DNA of 64,000 nucleotides, from positions 62,001 to 126,000 of the forward strand of contig JAYMTL010000026.1 of assembly GCA_036897445.1 (NCBI GenBank), written 5' to 3'. Below are positions 26,911-39,518 of this stretch, piece after piece (position 1 is the stretch's first letter; every line of letters begins with the position of its first letter). The position numbers and the translations under genes were made by a program. The notes under the pieces were generated by a model. The model ran no database searches. It was not told where the DNA came from and saw only the letters and a program-made list of their open reading frames with translations. This DNA is from Pelargonium tetragonum. Its lineage: Eukaryota; Streptophyta; Magnoliopsida; Geraniales; Geraniaceae.

Positions 26911-29900
26911 AAAATGTTTAGGGACTCCAGATGAAAACTGCAAAAATCTTATAACTTGCAAACCTAGACAAAGAGGCTTTCTAAGCAGCAGGAAGACATT
27001 TTAGTACCCCTGCGGGAATCCTTCTATATGGATTTGTTGCTGGTTTGTAAAACTTAACTAATTACTATTTTTGGGCTTCTTTCACTTTATCCCGGAAATA
27101 CTAAGTAAATAAAAAGGGCTTAAAAGTATATAGAATGCTATTCTTATGCAGTTGCAGTTTTTTGTATTCTTCAGAATTTACACTACGCTTTTTCCATGCT
27201 AAATATATCCTTATAAATCTCCGCGGCTTAATACAAGTTAATTATCCTTTTGAATGAACAAGTCATTTTCAGAACTTCCGGGAAATACTAAGGAAATATT
27301 CTATGAAGCATGCCCGAGCTATCCTACAGCAGAAAAAGAGACACTCACCTTACTTAATCCTAAAAATCTGAATATTTTGAAACAGCTACATTACACGAAT
27401 TTTAGATCCTTATTTCAACTCAGACTCCAGTACAATATATTTACACTAATCTTGATCCTAGTAATCCTACTAAAAAGGGGTATTCTATTAAGCAAAAGTT
27501 ACTAATTCTCCGTCAACAAGCAATAAGCGGAGTCTTTGTGATTTTACTGCAGCCCACTTAACTAGCAAGAGCTTCCTTTATATTACTAAAGATTTTTGTT
27601 CTAATTTCAAAAGGGGGTCGAAACGAGCATCGCATGGCCCTATATCCCTTAGTGACAAGCACGAAAATAATTTATAACAGTAAAGCCTTTAATCAATTAA
27701 GTAAGGGAAATTCCTTTAGATTATATAATTATACGTAATATGACCCCCTTTTTACCAATTAAATATCAACGAGAGATCCAGAACGAATCCACGGGATACG
27801 TACCTATAAGAAGGGAACTCCTGTGGAAAACTAGAAAGAACTTGAAAGGATTTTGATTTTAGACCCTATAAAGCTAACAGTTAAGAAAGCCCAGGGATTC
27901 CAAACGGGGTTATCACAATTCATGTACTAGGGGTGTGGAGTAAAACGAAAGTTAGGCACGACACTTGCTGTTTAGCATTCAATGTTCTATTTTCTATGGG
28001 ACTTGTAAAACACTCTAAAAAGAGTGCCTTATTTGAACATATACCTCCTAGCCCGTAAAGTCTCATATTTAAAACTTGAAGAAAAAATTAATGGACGAAG
28101 AGAAATAAACCATACGCGGAATTTGCCGAAAGGTAACGGGTTCCGTGCTAGTAATAGAGATATACAGAGTTACCGAATTCTCTTTACTAATTTTTTGGGA
28201 TAAGCAAGGGCATTTTAGTTGTTTAAACAATAAATAAGTGAAGTGGCATTGTAAGGTTTGTCCTCATAAGCTCTTTATTCCGAGAAATTAAGATTGACCC
28301 CGAGTCCAGAGAAGCTGTCCTTTAAAAGGTAACTTACTTCTTAATTCTTAGGAAATTCCCAGATATGCAACTCCTTTTTAGAGAATAAAAGGACTTGTAC
28401 ATTTCAATAAAACTAGATTGGACACAAAGTACTTAGAATAGACAATACTCCATCATCTTTCATTATACTTAATTACACTTCAAATTAAGAAGTCAAAATA
28501 CTCCGCTTTTTAAATTCAAGGCGGGTCAAATTTCGTAATAGAAAAACTTGTAATTTCCTTAATTTGTAAGGGGAGCCCCGTTGACTTATTTTCTCGTTTT
28601 CTCGGGTAAGTTTTTTTTATATGTAGGTTTTAAAAGTTTTCGAGAAACTTTATCGGAAAAAGGATATAAAATATTAAAACGTGTGGATTTTGATTAGACC
28701 GGAACCCCCTATATAATATAACTCTAACTGGGTTTCCTTACTATGGTGCAAAGCAACGGCTCCTTATTCTTTATTAGTATAGATAAGGAACTCGAAGCGA
28801 GAGCAATAGGGATAAGGATTTCCCTCTCTATATAAAATAAAAACCAAAAAAGAAGCCTCGCAAGGATCTATAATGTACATATCCTTTTTTCTATCTCATA
28901 TACAGGCAATTTTTATCACGTACTAGGTTTCTTGTGAAGTCAACCCTGGATTTTCAGAGTATGAGTAAAAAATTCTTTTTCTAAATTATTTCCATACCCT
29001 TTTGAAGGAGTTCCTCTTGGAGATATATTACCGGGATTCCTAAGAAGCCCGTACTTTTAATTAAAAAGAAAAAGGCTCCCCTTCCATATAGTCCTAGAAA
29101 AGTAGGACCTTTGCTTTTGACTTGTCTCTCTCGCTCTTGAGATTAGAATATCTAGAAGCATCTGTTCAATCAACTCTAGTTTTATTTGGTCTTGATCCCC
29201 ACCAATAATGAGGCAAGAAGGTAATAAGAATCCCGTTTATCTAGGTGTAGAGACTCCTTTTTTGAAAAATCTTCCTTATGTTTTCTCCTTTCCAAACAAG
29301 GGGTTTAAAGGTGAAAGTTCGGTATAAGCCCTTCCAAATAAGTTTGACTTTTGTATCATATGAAAATTATTAGGAAAGAAACTATAAAAAAAAGAAAAGC
29401 TAGTCAAGTTCTTGAAGGATCGCCTTTCGTCGAGTGAGAAATAACTCGAAATTTATATGCATTCTTGAGTATGTTTCCATTTATAAGAGTTACGTTCCCT
29501 TAGGAGAAACTAAATAATTCTATAGTGAATTTTTAGTTTTTTTAACAAGTTATATACAGTGTAGCTAAAGGGCAGAAAGCCCAACCGATTTCTGCTCTGC
29601 TGAAGCTTTACTCTATAAATAAAGTGCAAAATCTACTTGTGCTGAAATTAAGGTGTTAGATTAAAAAAAATATCAGGCTAAAAAGAAATGGATACCTTTT
29701 TAGCTATTCTCGACAACCCCTTTTTAGTTTAACAGAATACTTGAAAGCAGGAGCTAGTTAATACAGGGTTTTAGATTACCCCGGATTTCCTTAACAGGGA
29801 GCTTTTCCAGCCAACAGCAAGGTGTCTATCGGTAGGGAATCCTTATTTGTATTACAGGCTTCCCTATTACTATTAAAGGACCGGCCGGGAGATTTTTGCT

Positions 29901-32900
29901 AAAAGATTCAACAACCAGTATAAAATTTAAGTAGGCAGCCTCCGAAAGTTTGTATTAAAGAGTTGTACTGCAAAACAAAAGGAGAGTTCAAGACTTTCAA
30001 CTACAATCCAAATTTTGAGAATATAAAGAGAGACTAAAACGTGGTTAGTTAAAAATCTAGTATGCCAGGCACTCGTTTTACCGGAGTTTATAAAATATAG
30101 AGTATAATATCCTTTAAAAAAGGTAAGGAAATAAAAACTTATGCCTAAGTATTACAAGATCGGATTATGACTCAAGGAAAGAAATTCCTTCTAACCTTTT
30201 TTGGGATACCCTTTGGGTGCTAATAAAACTTCTTTTGTTGTTTCTCCCAACCGGGGGGTTTGAAACTATATCCTTTGCAACCCCTCATGTATTTACTTTT
30301 TATAACTTTAGCTACCTTATAAAAATGACGCAATAGCATACAGAAAAGGGTTTTGTGTCCAAAAAGTATATCCCAAATCGGGTTTCTTTCTAGTCAATAG
30401 CTGCTTTTTTTATTAAAAACTCCCCTAAGGAGGATTCCGCAAAAATTTAGGGATTTACATACCCCTTATAACATTAATAGAAAACCCACTGGGATATTAG
30501 CTACAGAATTTACTGGCATGTCTATGTATTTATCTCTTTGCTATATTATTAACAGTCCTGTGCTTCATAGCTTAAAAGGATGATCTTTTCTAAAAAAGAC
30601 TTCTATTACTAGGAACTCCTGCTAAATTACTCCTATATTCGGCATAAAGTAATTCGTGCTTATGGATAACGGGGCCCCACTTAGAGATTTTCTAAAGGCT
30701 TTAATTTGAATTAAAAAGGGTAGTATAGCTAGATTTTAGGAACTTCCTCGTTTTTGTTTTTGACACCTTAACTGAGATCCCAGATATATAGTGAGTGAAG
30801 GGGACTCCTAAATTTTCTTTCTGGTCTTGTTATTTTTTTTATTAAACTAGGCTGAGAAGTGCCTTGCCTCTTTGTATTACCAACTTCTAAATAAAGTCAT
30901 TTCTTATACTTACAAACCTAAGTTTATAAAACTGTTCAATTTCCCAGATTTTTTATTAACATTTATATATAACAAAAAGGACACTTGTTAAAGTAAAACA
31001 AACAGATTTAGATAGGGAATTTGCTAGGGGCAAGCGAGAAAGGGCTCCCTTATTTGTAACTGTACTTTAATTGCCAAGATTCTAGTAGCTCCTATTAAAG
31101 TTGACTCATTTCTTATTTCTTAGACTTGCTCTTTTCCCTTTCCTTTAAAAATAGAAGTCTCCTTTTGCCTTGACTTGCTCCCGAATACAGCTTGTACGAA
31201 TTTATTAACGTATTTTACGGCACAATATCTGGGCAATATTACACCCTCACTTAATTGCATTACCTCTATGCTATATTTACGCCTAAGTCAAACAAAGAAA
31301 TCGCGCGTTTCATTTTAATAATAAGCAGACTTCGAACTTCGAAAGACAAAGACTTAGTATTTGTATAATTTAAAAAGGCCCTGTTTTAAAATTGAACTCC
31401 CCGGTCTAGAACAAAAAAGCAAGGACTTTCTTGAAGACATAACAGGAAAACGAATTAAAGGGCTCCCAAATTAAAAGGATTTGGGGGCTTTGCTCCTGAC
31501 TTAGTTACTTAGTTTATACCTAGTAAAAGTACAACAAATTTCCTTGATCCGTGAAAAAGACTCTACTTTAAGAGTTTCTACCTAAAACTAAAAATTAGCG
31601 ACTACCTTAGCTAATAAGGAGAGCGGGGTTATAAGGCCTTTTTGTTTGTATCTAGGCCTTTTAAATTGGGATTTCATGTATGTTTTTTAAAATTATTTAC
31701 CTTTTTTTTATTCTAGGATTCTTAAAAGCTCCAATCCACTATTCAATTACTTGTCTTAATAAAAAACCCCAGTTTAGACCCTTTATAAACTGAAATCCGA
31801 GAGTAAGATACACTTTTAATTTGCTTTTGTTCAGTTTAGGAAAGAAGCCGCTATTTTCTATTTTACAATTCCTGCTCTAGATTTAACAGAAAAAGGAGCC
31901 CTTTACACACCAAATCCTTCTTGACAATTCTAAAATGACACCCAAACAGAGTGTCTGAAAACACACCTAAAAAGTCTTTATTGAGCTTTGCGGGTTAAAA
32001 CTTCTATGCCCCTTCCAGCTAAGCTTCGTCAAAATCGAACTTTTCACAATAAGGGGTCGGTCTTTTCTCTCCTCTTAAAAGTGGCGGGGATTTTTTGCGC
32101 AAACTTCCCAAGCTTTTTTAATTAAACAAAGGTTTGCCGAGCACCAACATATTACTACCGATTCCCGGTTACCCTTAGCAAAAAGTAGGGGAGATTCTAG
32201 TCCGTTTTATAGGCAAGTCTCCTCATTTGGTCAAGATAAACTCAGAGTTTAATTCTCCGGCACTCTAGGTTCTGATTATTCCTTAAGTAAACGTTTATTT
32301 ATTCAAGGAATTGCCTTCAAGCCATTTTATTACAAAACTCCAGATTAGAGAAATTCTTTAGTGAGTCTCATTATGAGTAGGCAGCTTACCCTTTTATTAG
32401 AACCGGAAATACCTATAAGACCTATAAGTTCGGTTCGGAGTATAAAAAAATTTTATTCTTAGCATAAGTTTTCGCGTAAAAGATCCTTTATTAATGGACT
32501 ATATATATTCTGAGATATAAAATATACAGAAATTTTCAAAGTCATAAATATTTTAATCCGGGTTTTCTTATATACATTTCATATCCTAGTGGTCTAAACC
32601 CAGGGTGTTTTGTCTAAAAAACTAGTAGAATCCCTTTCCCAGAAGAGACAAAATATAGGCATAACCCAAAGTATTTTAAAGGATCCCTACTAAAGAACCT
32701 TAGCTTTGCTTTATTTTGGTATAGCAGTGACACAGGAATTGCTTAGCCTAAGTAAGGTATTTTCATCAAATCAAAAGGAGTTTCTAGGAGAGTGCCTTGC
32801 AGTTGAACTTGAAACTATAACGTTTTTGTGTTATTATTAGATAGTTAAGTATTTAGGTTCCCTTAATCATCCAAGGGCTTTATAAGGGCCCTGTAAGTCT

Positions 32901-34480
32901 ATACCTTTGCTTTTTCTCAATTAGTGTTGCTGAGACTTGGGTTTCGTATAACAGGGTATCCTATTAGGATAGGAGTCCCTCATTATCCCTACTTTTATAA
33001 TAGAAAGAAATGCTTTGATTAAAAGTCAAAAACTTTATTTTATAGAAAATTTGTGTTCACTGCTTTGTTACCTAATAAAAAGAGTGGAGGAACCTCATAT
33101 ACGACTCTTATCTTACCGGAGTACCCCTAAGTATTTGCTCTGTTAAGTTTTGTCTAAGTTCCAACCCTAATTTGAGTAATTGAAAGGACTTTTAAAGCTC
33201 CGCGAGGGGTTTTATTTTCTTATTTTATATAATATAAGCGCTTCCTCTTATATGCTGTATAACTCTTGGGCCTAATTTTATTTGAAAAGGCCCGAGTAAA
33301 TCCAACATGTATTTATATTCTAAAAAGGATGAACCCGAAATTCCATTAACTCAATACTATCTCTGTGAAATTTATATCTATGTTAAGCTCGAGTTTAAGA
33401 AGAAATAGGTTTTACTACTTAGAGTTTCCACCCCTATATTGCCGGTAAAGACTCTGCAGTGAGGTATCTATTTTAAGGCGTCGGCGACCGATATTATCAA
33501 AATAAACGACTGCTTTTAGTTTCTACTTATAGTACAAATGTAAACTTCTTTCGATTATCTCTACAAAGGGGTTGCCCCGTCCAACTTATTCTTATGGAAG
33601 CGCTAAGGTTTTTATCTGGACATTGTTTAACTAAAAATCTTGTAGATAAGGCAAAGAGAGCCCTTAGATTACAAATTATGTAATTGTAATAATTTAAGGG
33701 CTTTAAAGCCAGTTAAAGTCATAGTGAATTTAGATATTAGCTCGAGATTTTCTGTTAGAACGTCTCAGACCGGAAATCCACGAGTTCTAGTCTTGTTATC
33801 TTAGTGTGCTAGACTTCTTTTATTCAACGAATGTACTTTCCCTTTCAACTACGAATTTAAGTGGGGCTCCAACTTCTCGAGGGGTTTCTCAGGTAAAACA
33901 AGACAAAGAGTCCATGAGTTCTTATAATGTTTACTCTTTAATAAAAATAGAGTTTAATGCACCTTTCCTGATTAGCTTTCAATACGGGGTTCTCTAGCTT
34001 ACGAATTCCTTGTAATTGAACAAGACCCCTGCCATAATAGAAGTTCTAATTTGACTTTCAAGAGTCTAAGACCGGCTCAAGGAACACTTTGATTATACCC
34101 TCTTAACTTAGAAAAGAGTTTCGTTATGTACTAATGGGATCTCATACTCGTTAATTTGCTCTATAAACTTCATTTTTCACTTCTTTGACATAGTAAAAAA
34201 GGACTCTCCCCGCCTTATAGGATATAGAATAGTAAAGCTCTGCCAATAATTAAGGTAGATAGAGAAAAAGTAGCGTAGTAACCCTTCCTTTAAAATTTAT
34301 CTGCTAACTCTGTAGTAGCTTTTTCCCTTCTCTGCTGGCAGCCACACAGGAAATACTATACTATAATCTCCCCTTTTTTCTACACCTTTTCATTTCAAAA
34401 AGTGCAGTTTACCGGTTGACTGATATGTACCTTATCCTTATCCTTTAGTCCTGGAAAGACTCTCATTCAGTGACTTACGC
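26911..34480. other. AT-rich spacer, no gene seen
   Basis: Seven and a half kilobases of spacer with the dispersed micro-palindromes. Apart from the 83-codon frame near 27.25 kb and one 63-codon frame at 33,806-33,997 (GTG start) nothing is open. No tRNA-like, rRNA-like or transposon-like sequence was seen. Confidence 0.6.
27254..27505 (+). CDS. 83-codon ATG frame with one possible membrane tail (doubtful)
   Basis: It starts at ATG (MNKSFSELPGN) and ends at TAA. About 60 mostly polar residues come first. Then a hydrophobic run near residues 62-72 (FTLILILVILL) is followed by a basic end (KRGILLSKSY). That layout, one C-terminal hydrophobic segment with positive residues after it, is what a small tail-anchored protein would show. 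It also arises often by chance in AT-rich DNA. No ribosome binding site or homologue is recognised, and the frame is no longer than chance allows. Confidence 0.13.
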   Translation: MNKSFSELPGNTKEIFYEACPSYPTAEKETLTLLNPKNLNILKQLHYTNFRSLFQLRLQYNIFTLILILVILLKRGILLSKSY

Positions 34481-34900
34481 GGTACCCAAACGAGAATTAG
34501 GATAATCTTGAAAGGTGGGTATTGTACTATAGATTAAGGTCCAAATTGAAATTTCTTGATGCTATGGAAGGTGTAGAGTTAACTTTACGATACGACCGAT
34601 AGGCTTTGGTCGGCTAATCCAAAAAAGGAAATAAACTGGAAGTAGGCACGGATCCGATCCGAAGACTCTACAAAGAATGGCTAAATCTTTGATCTTTAAA
34701 AAGAGCATCTTAAAAGACCGAACATATCAAAATTTCCTCGAAAATTCAAAAATGGAGCAATCGGATGGGATATTTCTCATAACAAGGTGGACTCGAACCT
34801 ATGTCTTTGAATCGACAGGGCTCGTGCTATAACATAGAATTTTAGGATCTCCGATTCCTATGAAATCTGGGATCTTTTTCAGAGAAGGCTGAGATTTGAT
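34481..34900. other. Stretch of different texture, unassigned
   Basis: Purine-rich words and GATC-type palindromes replace the usual micro-palindromes. One + frame is unusually rich in charged residues between its stops (34,740-34,910) but is broken several times. A T-loop-like motif at 34,790 has only two good pairs in its stem and is not a tRNA. I cannot assign a function. Confidence 0.25.
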
Positions 34901-37900
34901 AAAGACTAAGAAAATCTATAGAAAGGAGTAAGCCCCTTATTAAGATACTTAAGAAAAGCTGTAGTTAGAGGTTAGGTTATCCTTGTTGAGGCCCCTTTTC
35001 TTTAAGCCCTTAATTGAACCGGCTCTCTTCTCTTATAATTATATAAAATTCCTCGGAATTATCGTTTCGACAAAACATCCGATTACAGAAAAAATCACCC
35101 CTACAACTAGTAAAGGAACAGAAACTCAAGAAAATGAATTAGGAGCCCCTTTTGTATTTAAAGGTTTAGAAAAGTCTCGTACCCTACAAGGAAAATTGAA
35201 ACTCAAAGTACAAGATCCGGGTTTCCTTAACAACATTCTATTAAAAGAGCTAGGGCTTCCTAGGAATACTCTTGACCAGGAACTCCTAAAACCGTTAGTT
35301 TATAACTTAAAATATTGGACTTAATAATTCACACCCATATACCTAGACCTTACTATACTCTTTTTTGACCACCCAGTCCTTACATTGACCTCTATAAAAT
35401 AAATAGCAAAAGCTAAATACGAACCGTGGCTTTACTCTTAGCCTGCCTTCTCCGACTTCCCCTTACTAATGAAATGATTTGAGCCATTGTGAAGTGAACA
35501 GTATCCCGAAACACCTACCTAAGTTATAGCGAATCCTAAAACGCGGGGGGCTTCTAACTACTTTATGTCATGTCACAAAATTAGAAAAACTTTAGGTTTA
35601 GATACCGGGCTAAATATCTTTAAAAGTAAACTTTTCAGTTTAATGCGCTAGTTATTCCTTGTTGGGTTTAGTATAAAATATTTATAGTTAGTTAAGATAC
35701 TTCTACTAACTAAGGATGTCCTTGTGGCAATTCCTTAAAGGGGGTATGTAGGGAAACACTGCAGTGGCGCAGATATATATACTAAGTAATACCTAAAGAA
35801 TTTCTTAAAATTACAGGAAAGATAGTACCTATAGGTTAGGAAAAACCTTGTTAAGAATTTCTTGCCTTTGGAGAATCCTTCTACGTTAAGGGATCAACAT
35901 ACAGAATACAGACTATATTTATACTAAAATAAGGGCTCCCGTAGGATTTTCCTCTACATTTCACAAATTTCTCTCAGTTCTAGTGCGGAAATTAACTTAG
36001 GCTTGTACTTAAGCGAAGCTCTTGTTAATCTTTCTTATTTACGTAGGGCATATAGGCTAGAAAACCATAAACGTGGAAATACTTTAAGCCGAAATAGCCC
36101 TGGGTAAAATTAGGTCCCTGGTTGGCTTAATAGGGCCCCTTTTAAAAAGGTACAACCTACCGCCCACTTTAAGGTAACACTTAAATCGTGGGATTATCTT
36201 AAAAGTTTTTAAGCTTGCTTTGTATTCCAAAGTTGCCTAAATTAGACCTGGGTTATCGTAAAAAAGAAAGGAAGCCCACAGTTCCTAATATTTCTTTTTA
36301 GATAGTTGCTACCCTGTATTTTTGCAAAGTACTGCTGGGTTTAGTATTCTTTTGTGTAACCTAAAGCATTCATTCTCTCTACTAGCAGAAGCACTTTTCG
36401 GTATTTTAAATAGAGTTCTAAGTAAGTTTAAGAGTTTCTTTTATATAAAACCTAAGTTAAACAGGTTCCAAGGGAGTAATCCGACTCCCATCTATTTAGA
36501 GGAGATCCCCTACTAGTATCTCGCTTAAGTAAACAAAGCTGCCATATTCCTTTCTATTGAAGGTGAGCGCGCTAACTTCTTACTTAATAGGGGTGCCGTT
36601 AAAAAGAAAAACTTATTTATCGGTTTAAGTGCAACCCTTTTATTAGAGCTGTGTTTTGGCTAAACCTTGAGGGCTCTCTCAAGACTCAAGAAGTATAAAC
36701 CCTCAGTCAGTTAAGTTTTAGTTATGAAGCTTCTACTAAATTCGATTCAAGGGTACCCTAGTCAAAACAACTAAAGAAACCGGGAGTCAATTCTTAAAAT
36801 AATCGTAAACAAGGGCTTCAGAAAATCGGTTTTAGTTTATAGAAAGAGGCCTCAGAATTAGTTTGCTTGAATAAAGAGCCCGCAAAAAGGATAGAGCTTA
36901 TCTTCTGAGAATCTATTAAATAAGGGTTTGTTAAGTTTTTGGTTAAAGATGCAAAGGTTCAAAGTTCTGTCAGTTTAATCCTATAGGTCCTTTTAGTGCT
37001 TGGGGTTGCTTAAATGGTGCATAATTTTACCTTACTGAACCATAACAACGCGAGGTACTTTAGTTTCTACAATTCTGAGTTAATCTCCTAAAAGTAAAAT
37101 AGCCCCCCTCAAGTCATAGACTTCCCGATTAAAGCCCTTAAGTCAAGCTCATGAGAAGCCCATTATCTAAATCTAAAAAGCATAGCTCTTAATTTCTAGA
37201 GTGCTAACTTTAAGTAAGTTTATGCTAAAACAAACTTCAAGGAGTCCTTAGTGTAGCTTTTTCTATATTTCAGAAATTGAAATCTCTTTAAAACTTAAAG
37301 AGATCCCCGAATTACAAGGCTTGCTATTTAAGTTAGTCTTTAGAGCCCCCAGATATAATACTTTGGGTCGTTGCCAAGAGTAGATTTCTGGTATAGGAGA
37401 AATTGAATAATTAAATTAAATACTACTTGATTTAGGACGTCTATTATATTAGCTACGAACAGTTTTATAGTATAGTTTAGAACTCCTTAATTACTACTAT
37501 ATACTATATTAAACCTAGGACTTAAAGAATGACCCTTTTTAAGAGGGCCTTCTATTAAATATGGCTTTGAGCGCCGGAGTATAATCCCATAGTCTTATTC
37601 GTAAGCTTTTTGGCCTAGTTTTCTAGATTAGACAGTTTTGCTTTGGGACATGCGAGATTGAGTTTATAATTTTGATTTTGAAGAGTCTTGTGTATACTGC
37701 ATTCCGAGAGTTTACTTTTTGTATATTGGAAATCCCCTTTATTTTACCAGAGTAGAATCTCCCCGTTTTCATTTTAAGAAGCATGCAGAAAAGGGGCTCC
37801 TTTTAAAAACCCAAATTCTTTATAGTGTTATGCTGGTGTTTCTTAATGTCTTAAAGGGTTACTTTATAATACCGAAATTTAGGAGTTGTAATAGAGTCAA

Positions 37901-39499
37901 CCTAGGGCACTTTTTAGCGTGAACCCGGGTATGCTTTTAACTTTAGGAATCCTTGTATACATGTGTTACTAAGGGGAACTTATAGTAATTAAGATACTTA
38001 AAAGCTCGGCTTCTTGTAACTGAGAGTAATATTACGGGGTACTTTGGGCTTTATCAAGGAGTAAACTTAATAACTTAATATTTGGTTTGGTAAGAAAAAA
38101 AGGGAAGATAATCTTGTTTAGCAAAGCAAGGAGCTCCTTGAGGACAATTTTCACCACAGAAAATAAGAGTTTAAATGCCCGTCACTTCGCAAGCTTATCC
38201 TTAATTATATCATAGCTTTTGAATTTATATAATATTAGGTACCGGATTAGATTAGATAGCCCCCTTAATAAAACCCCATAGATCTTCTGGAGTTGAACCT
38301 AAGAAAAGTTACTTAAACAGGTTCAAGTATATAAACTAAAGTACCAAGTCCTGCTACAGAAAGCAAGTTAGCCCCAGTCGTGCCTTATAGGAGCTTTGCT
38401 GCTGAGGCGGAGAATAGTAATAAGTGAGTGGTAAAGCTCTACGCCCCTATATTAGAACACCCGTTGTACTTTTTCTGATTCATGACAGAACTTTGAAATT
38501 AAGGGTAGACCACGGTTGCACTCTTAAACCCTCTAGTCAGTACTTATGCTTAAGAAACCTCTTCTTAGTTTCTTTTTAGTGTTATGTAGAGGGGCCCTCT
38601 ATTACTTTCTTTAATTTTAGAGCAATCAGTTACGAAAAGGCCTTATAATACGCCTGTTGACTTAGAAGATTTACTCGGAGGGGTGGTATAAAAGCCTAAT
38701 AGGAACTCTTTGAAACTTAAATTATATTGTAATCATAGAAGTTTAAACCCCTTGCTTTTAGCTTTTTTCAAGTAACACCCGGCTTTTACGGACTCTTCTT
38801 TCTTAAAAGTCTTTCTTTATAAAATAAAGTTGGAGTTGTACTTAAATAAAATGGGGGCTCGACTAGCTTTAAAGTACTAAGTTAAAGGCTTCCACTAGAA
38901 CTTCAAGACATAAATAAAGAGAATAGCAAGGATTGGGTTTAATCTCTTACTTAAATTCAAGTAATACAACATCCCGTACAACTTCTCTCAAAAATTTATT
39001 CGCATACCAAGACCTAAGACAATACTTACTTTTAAACAACTCTATAGATATATCTTATTTTATTTAATTTATGCTCTTAATTTAAAAGAGCTATACCACT
39101 CTAAAAAGAGCTCTCCTAGTTACCTTCGTGCTCCGTTGCAGAAAAGATTTCGAGGAATCTCGTTTGACCAAAAATCGCATACTTTTACGAAAACTCAGTC
39201 TGATAAAAAGGGTTTCCATTAAGACATGCTGGTCAAACCCCGGTTGGGGTAATAAACCTTTGCCGGAAGCTAGGACACTTTATATCTTAATACTTCGGCG
39301 CCTTCCCAAAGGGGCCTCTCTGCTTGTTCTATAACCCCCAGATTTAGACTAAGATAATTTTTCAATCAAGAGTGCAGCCTAGATTTATAAAGTACCCCCT
39401 TCTGGGTTAAACCGAGGGGTAGCTCTAAAGTAGACTTAATTATGCAAAAGTGTACTATAATCTTGAGGTCTATCTTATGTTATAATTAGTGTAAAGGAT
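34901..39499. other. AT-rich spacer, no gene seen
   Basis: It includes a 113-codon frame at 34,983-35,324 that starts with TTG and contains no ATG at all, so it is not credible as a gene without other evidence. Further frames of 64 to 68 codons (36,322, 37,719, 39,128; all +) start on TTG, TTG or GTG type codons and have no recognisable content. Micro-palindromes are frequent. Confidence 0.55.
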
Positions 39500-39518
39500 C
39501 CCCCTTAACTTAAGGGGG
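39500..39518. repeat. Perfect inverted repeat with C5/G5 ends
   Basis: CCCCCTTAA, one base, then TTAAGGGGG: nine pairs with a single central base. As RNA it would open to a seven-pair stem with a five-base loop. It is the strongest GC-bearing hairpin seen in the window and looks like a fully paired member of the dispersed GG..CC family, reversed in polarity. Confidence 0.6.

Noticed and set aside
34983-35324. 113-codon open frame
   Set aside because: It starts on TTG, holds no ATG at all and has no recognisable domain. One or more frames of this length are expected by chance.
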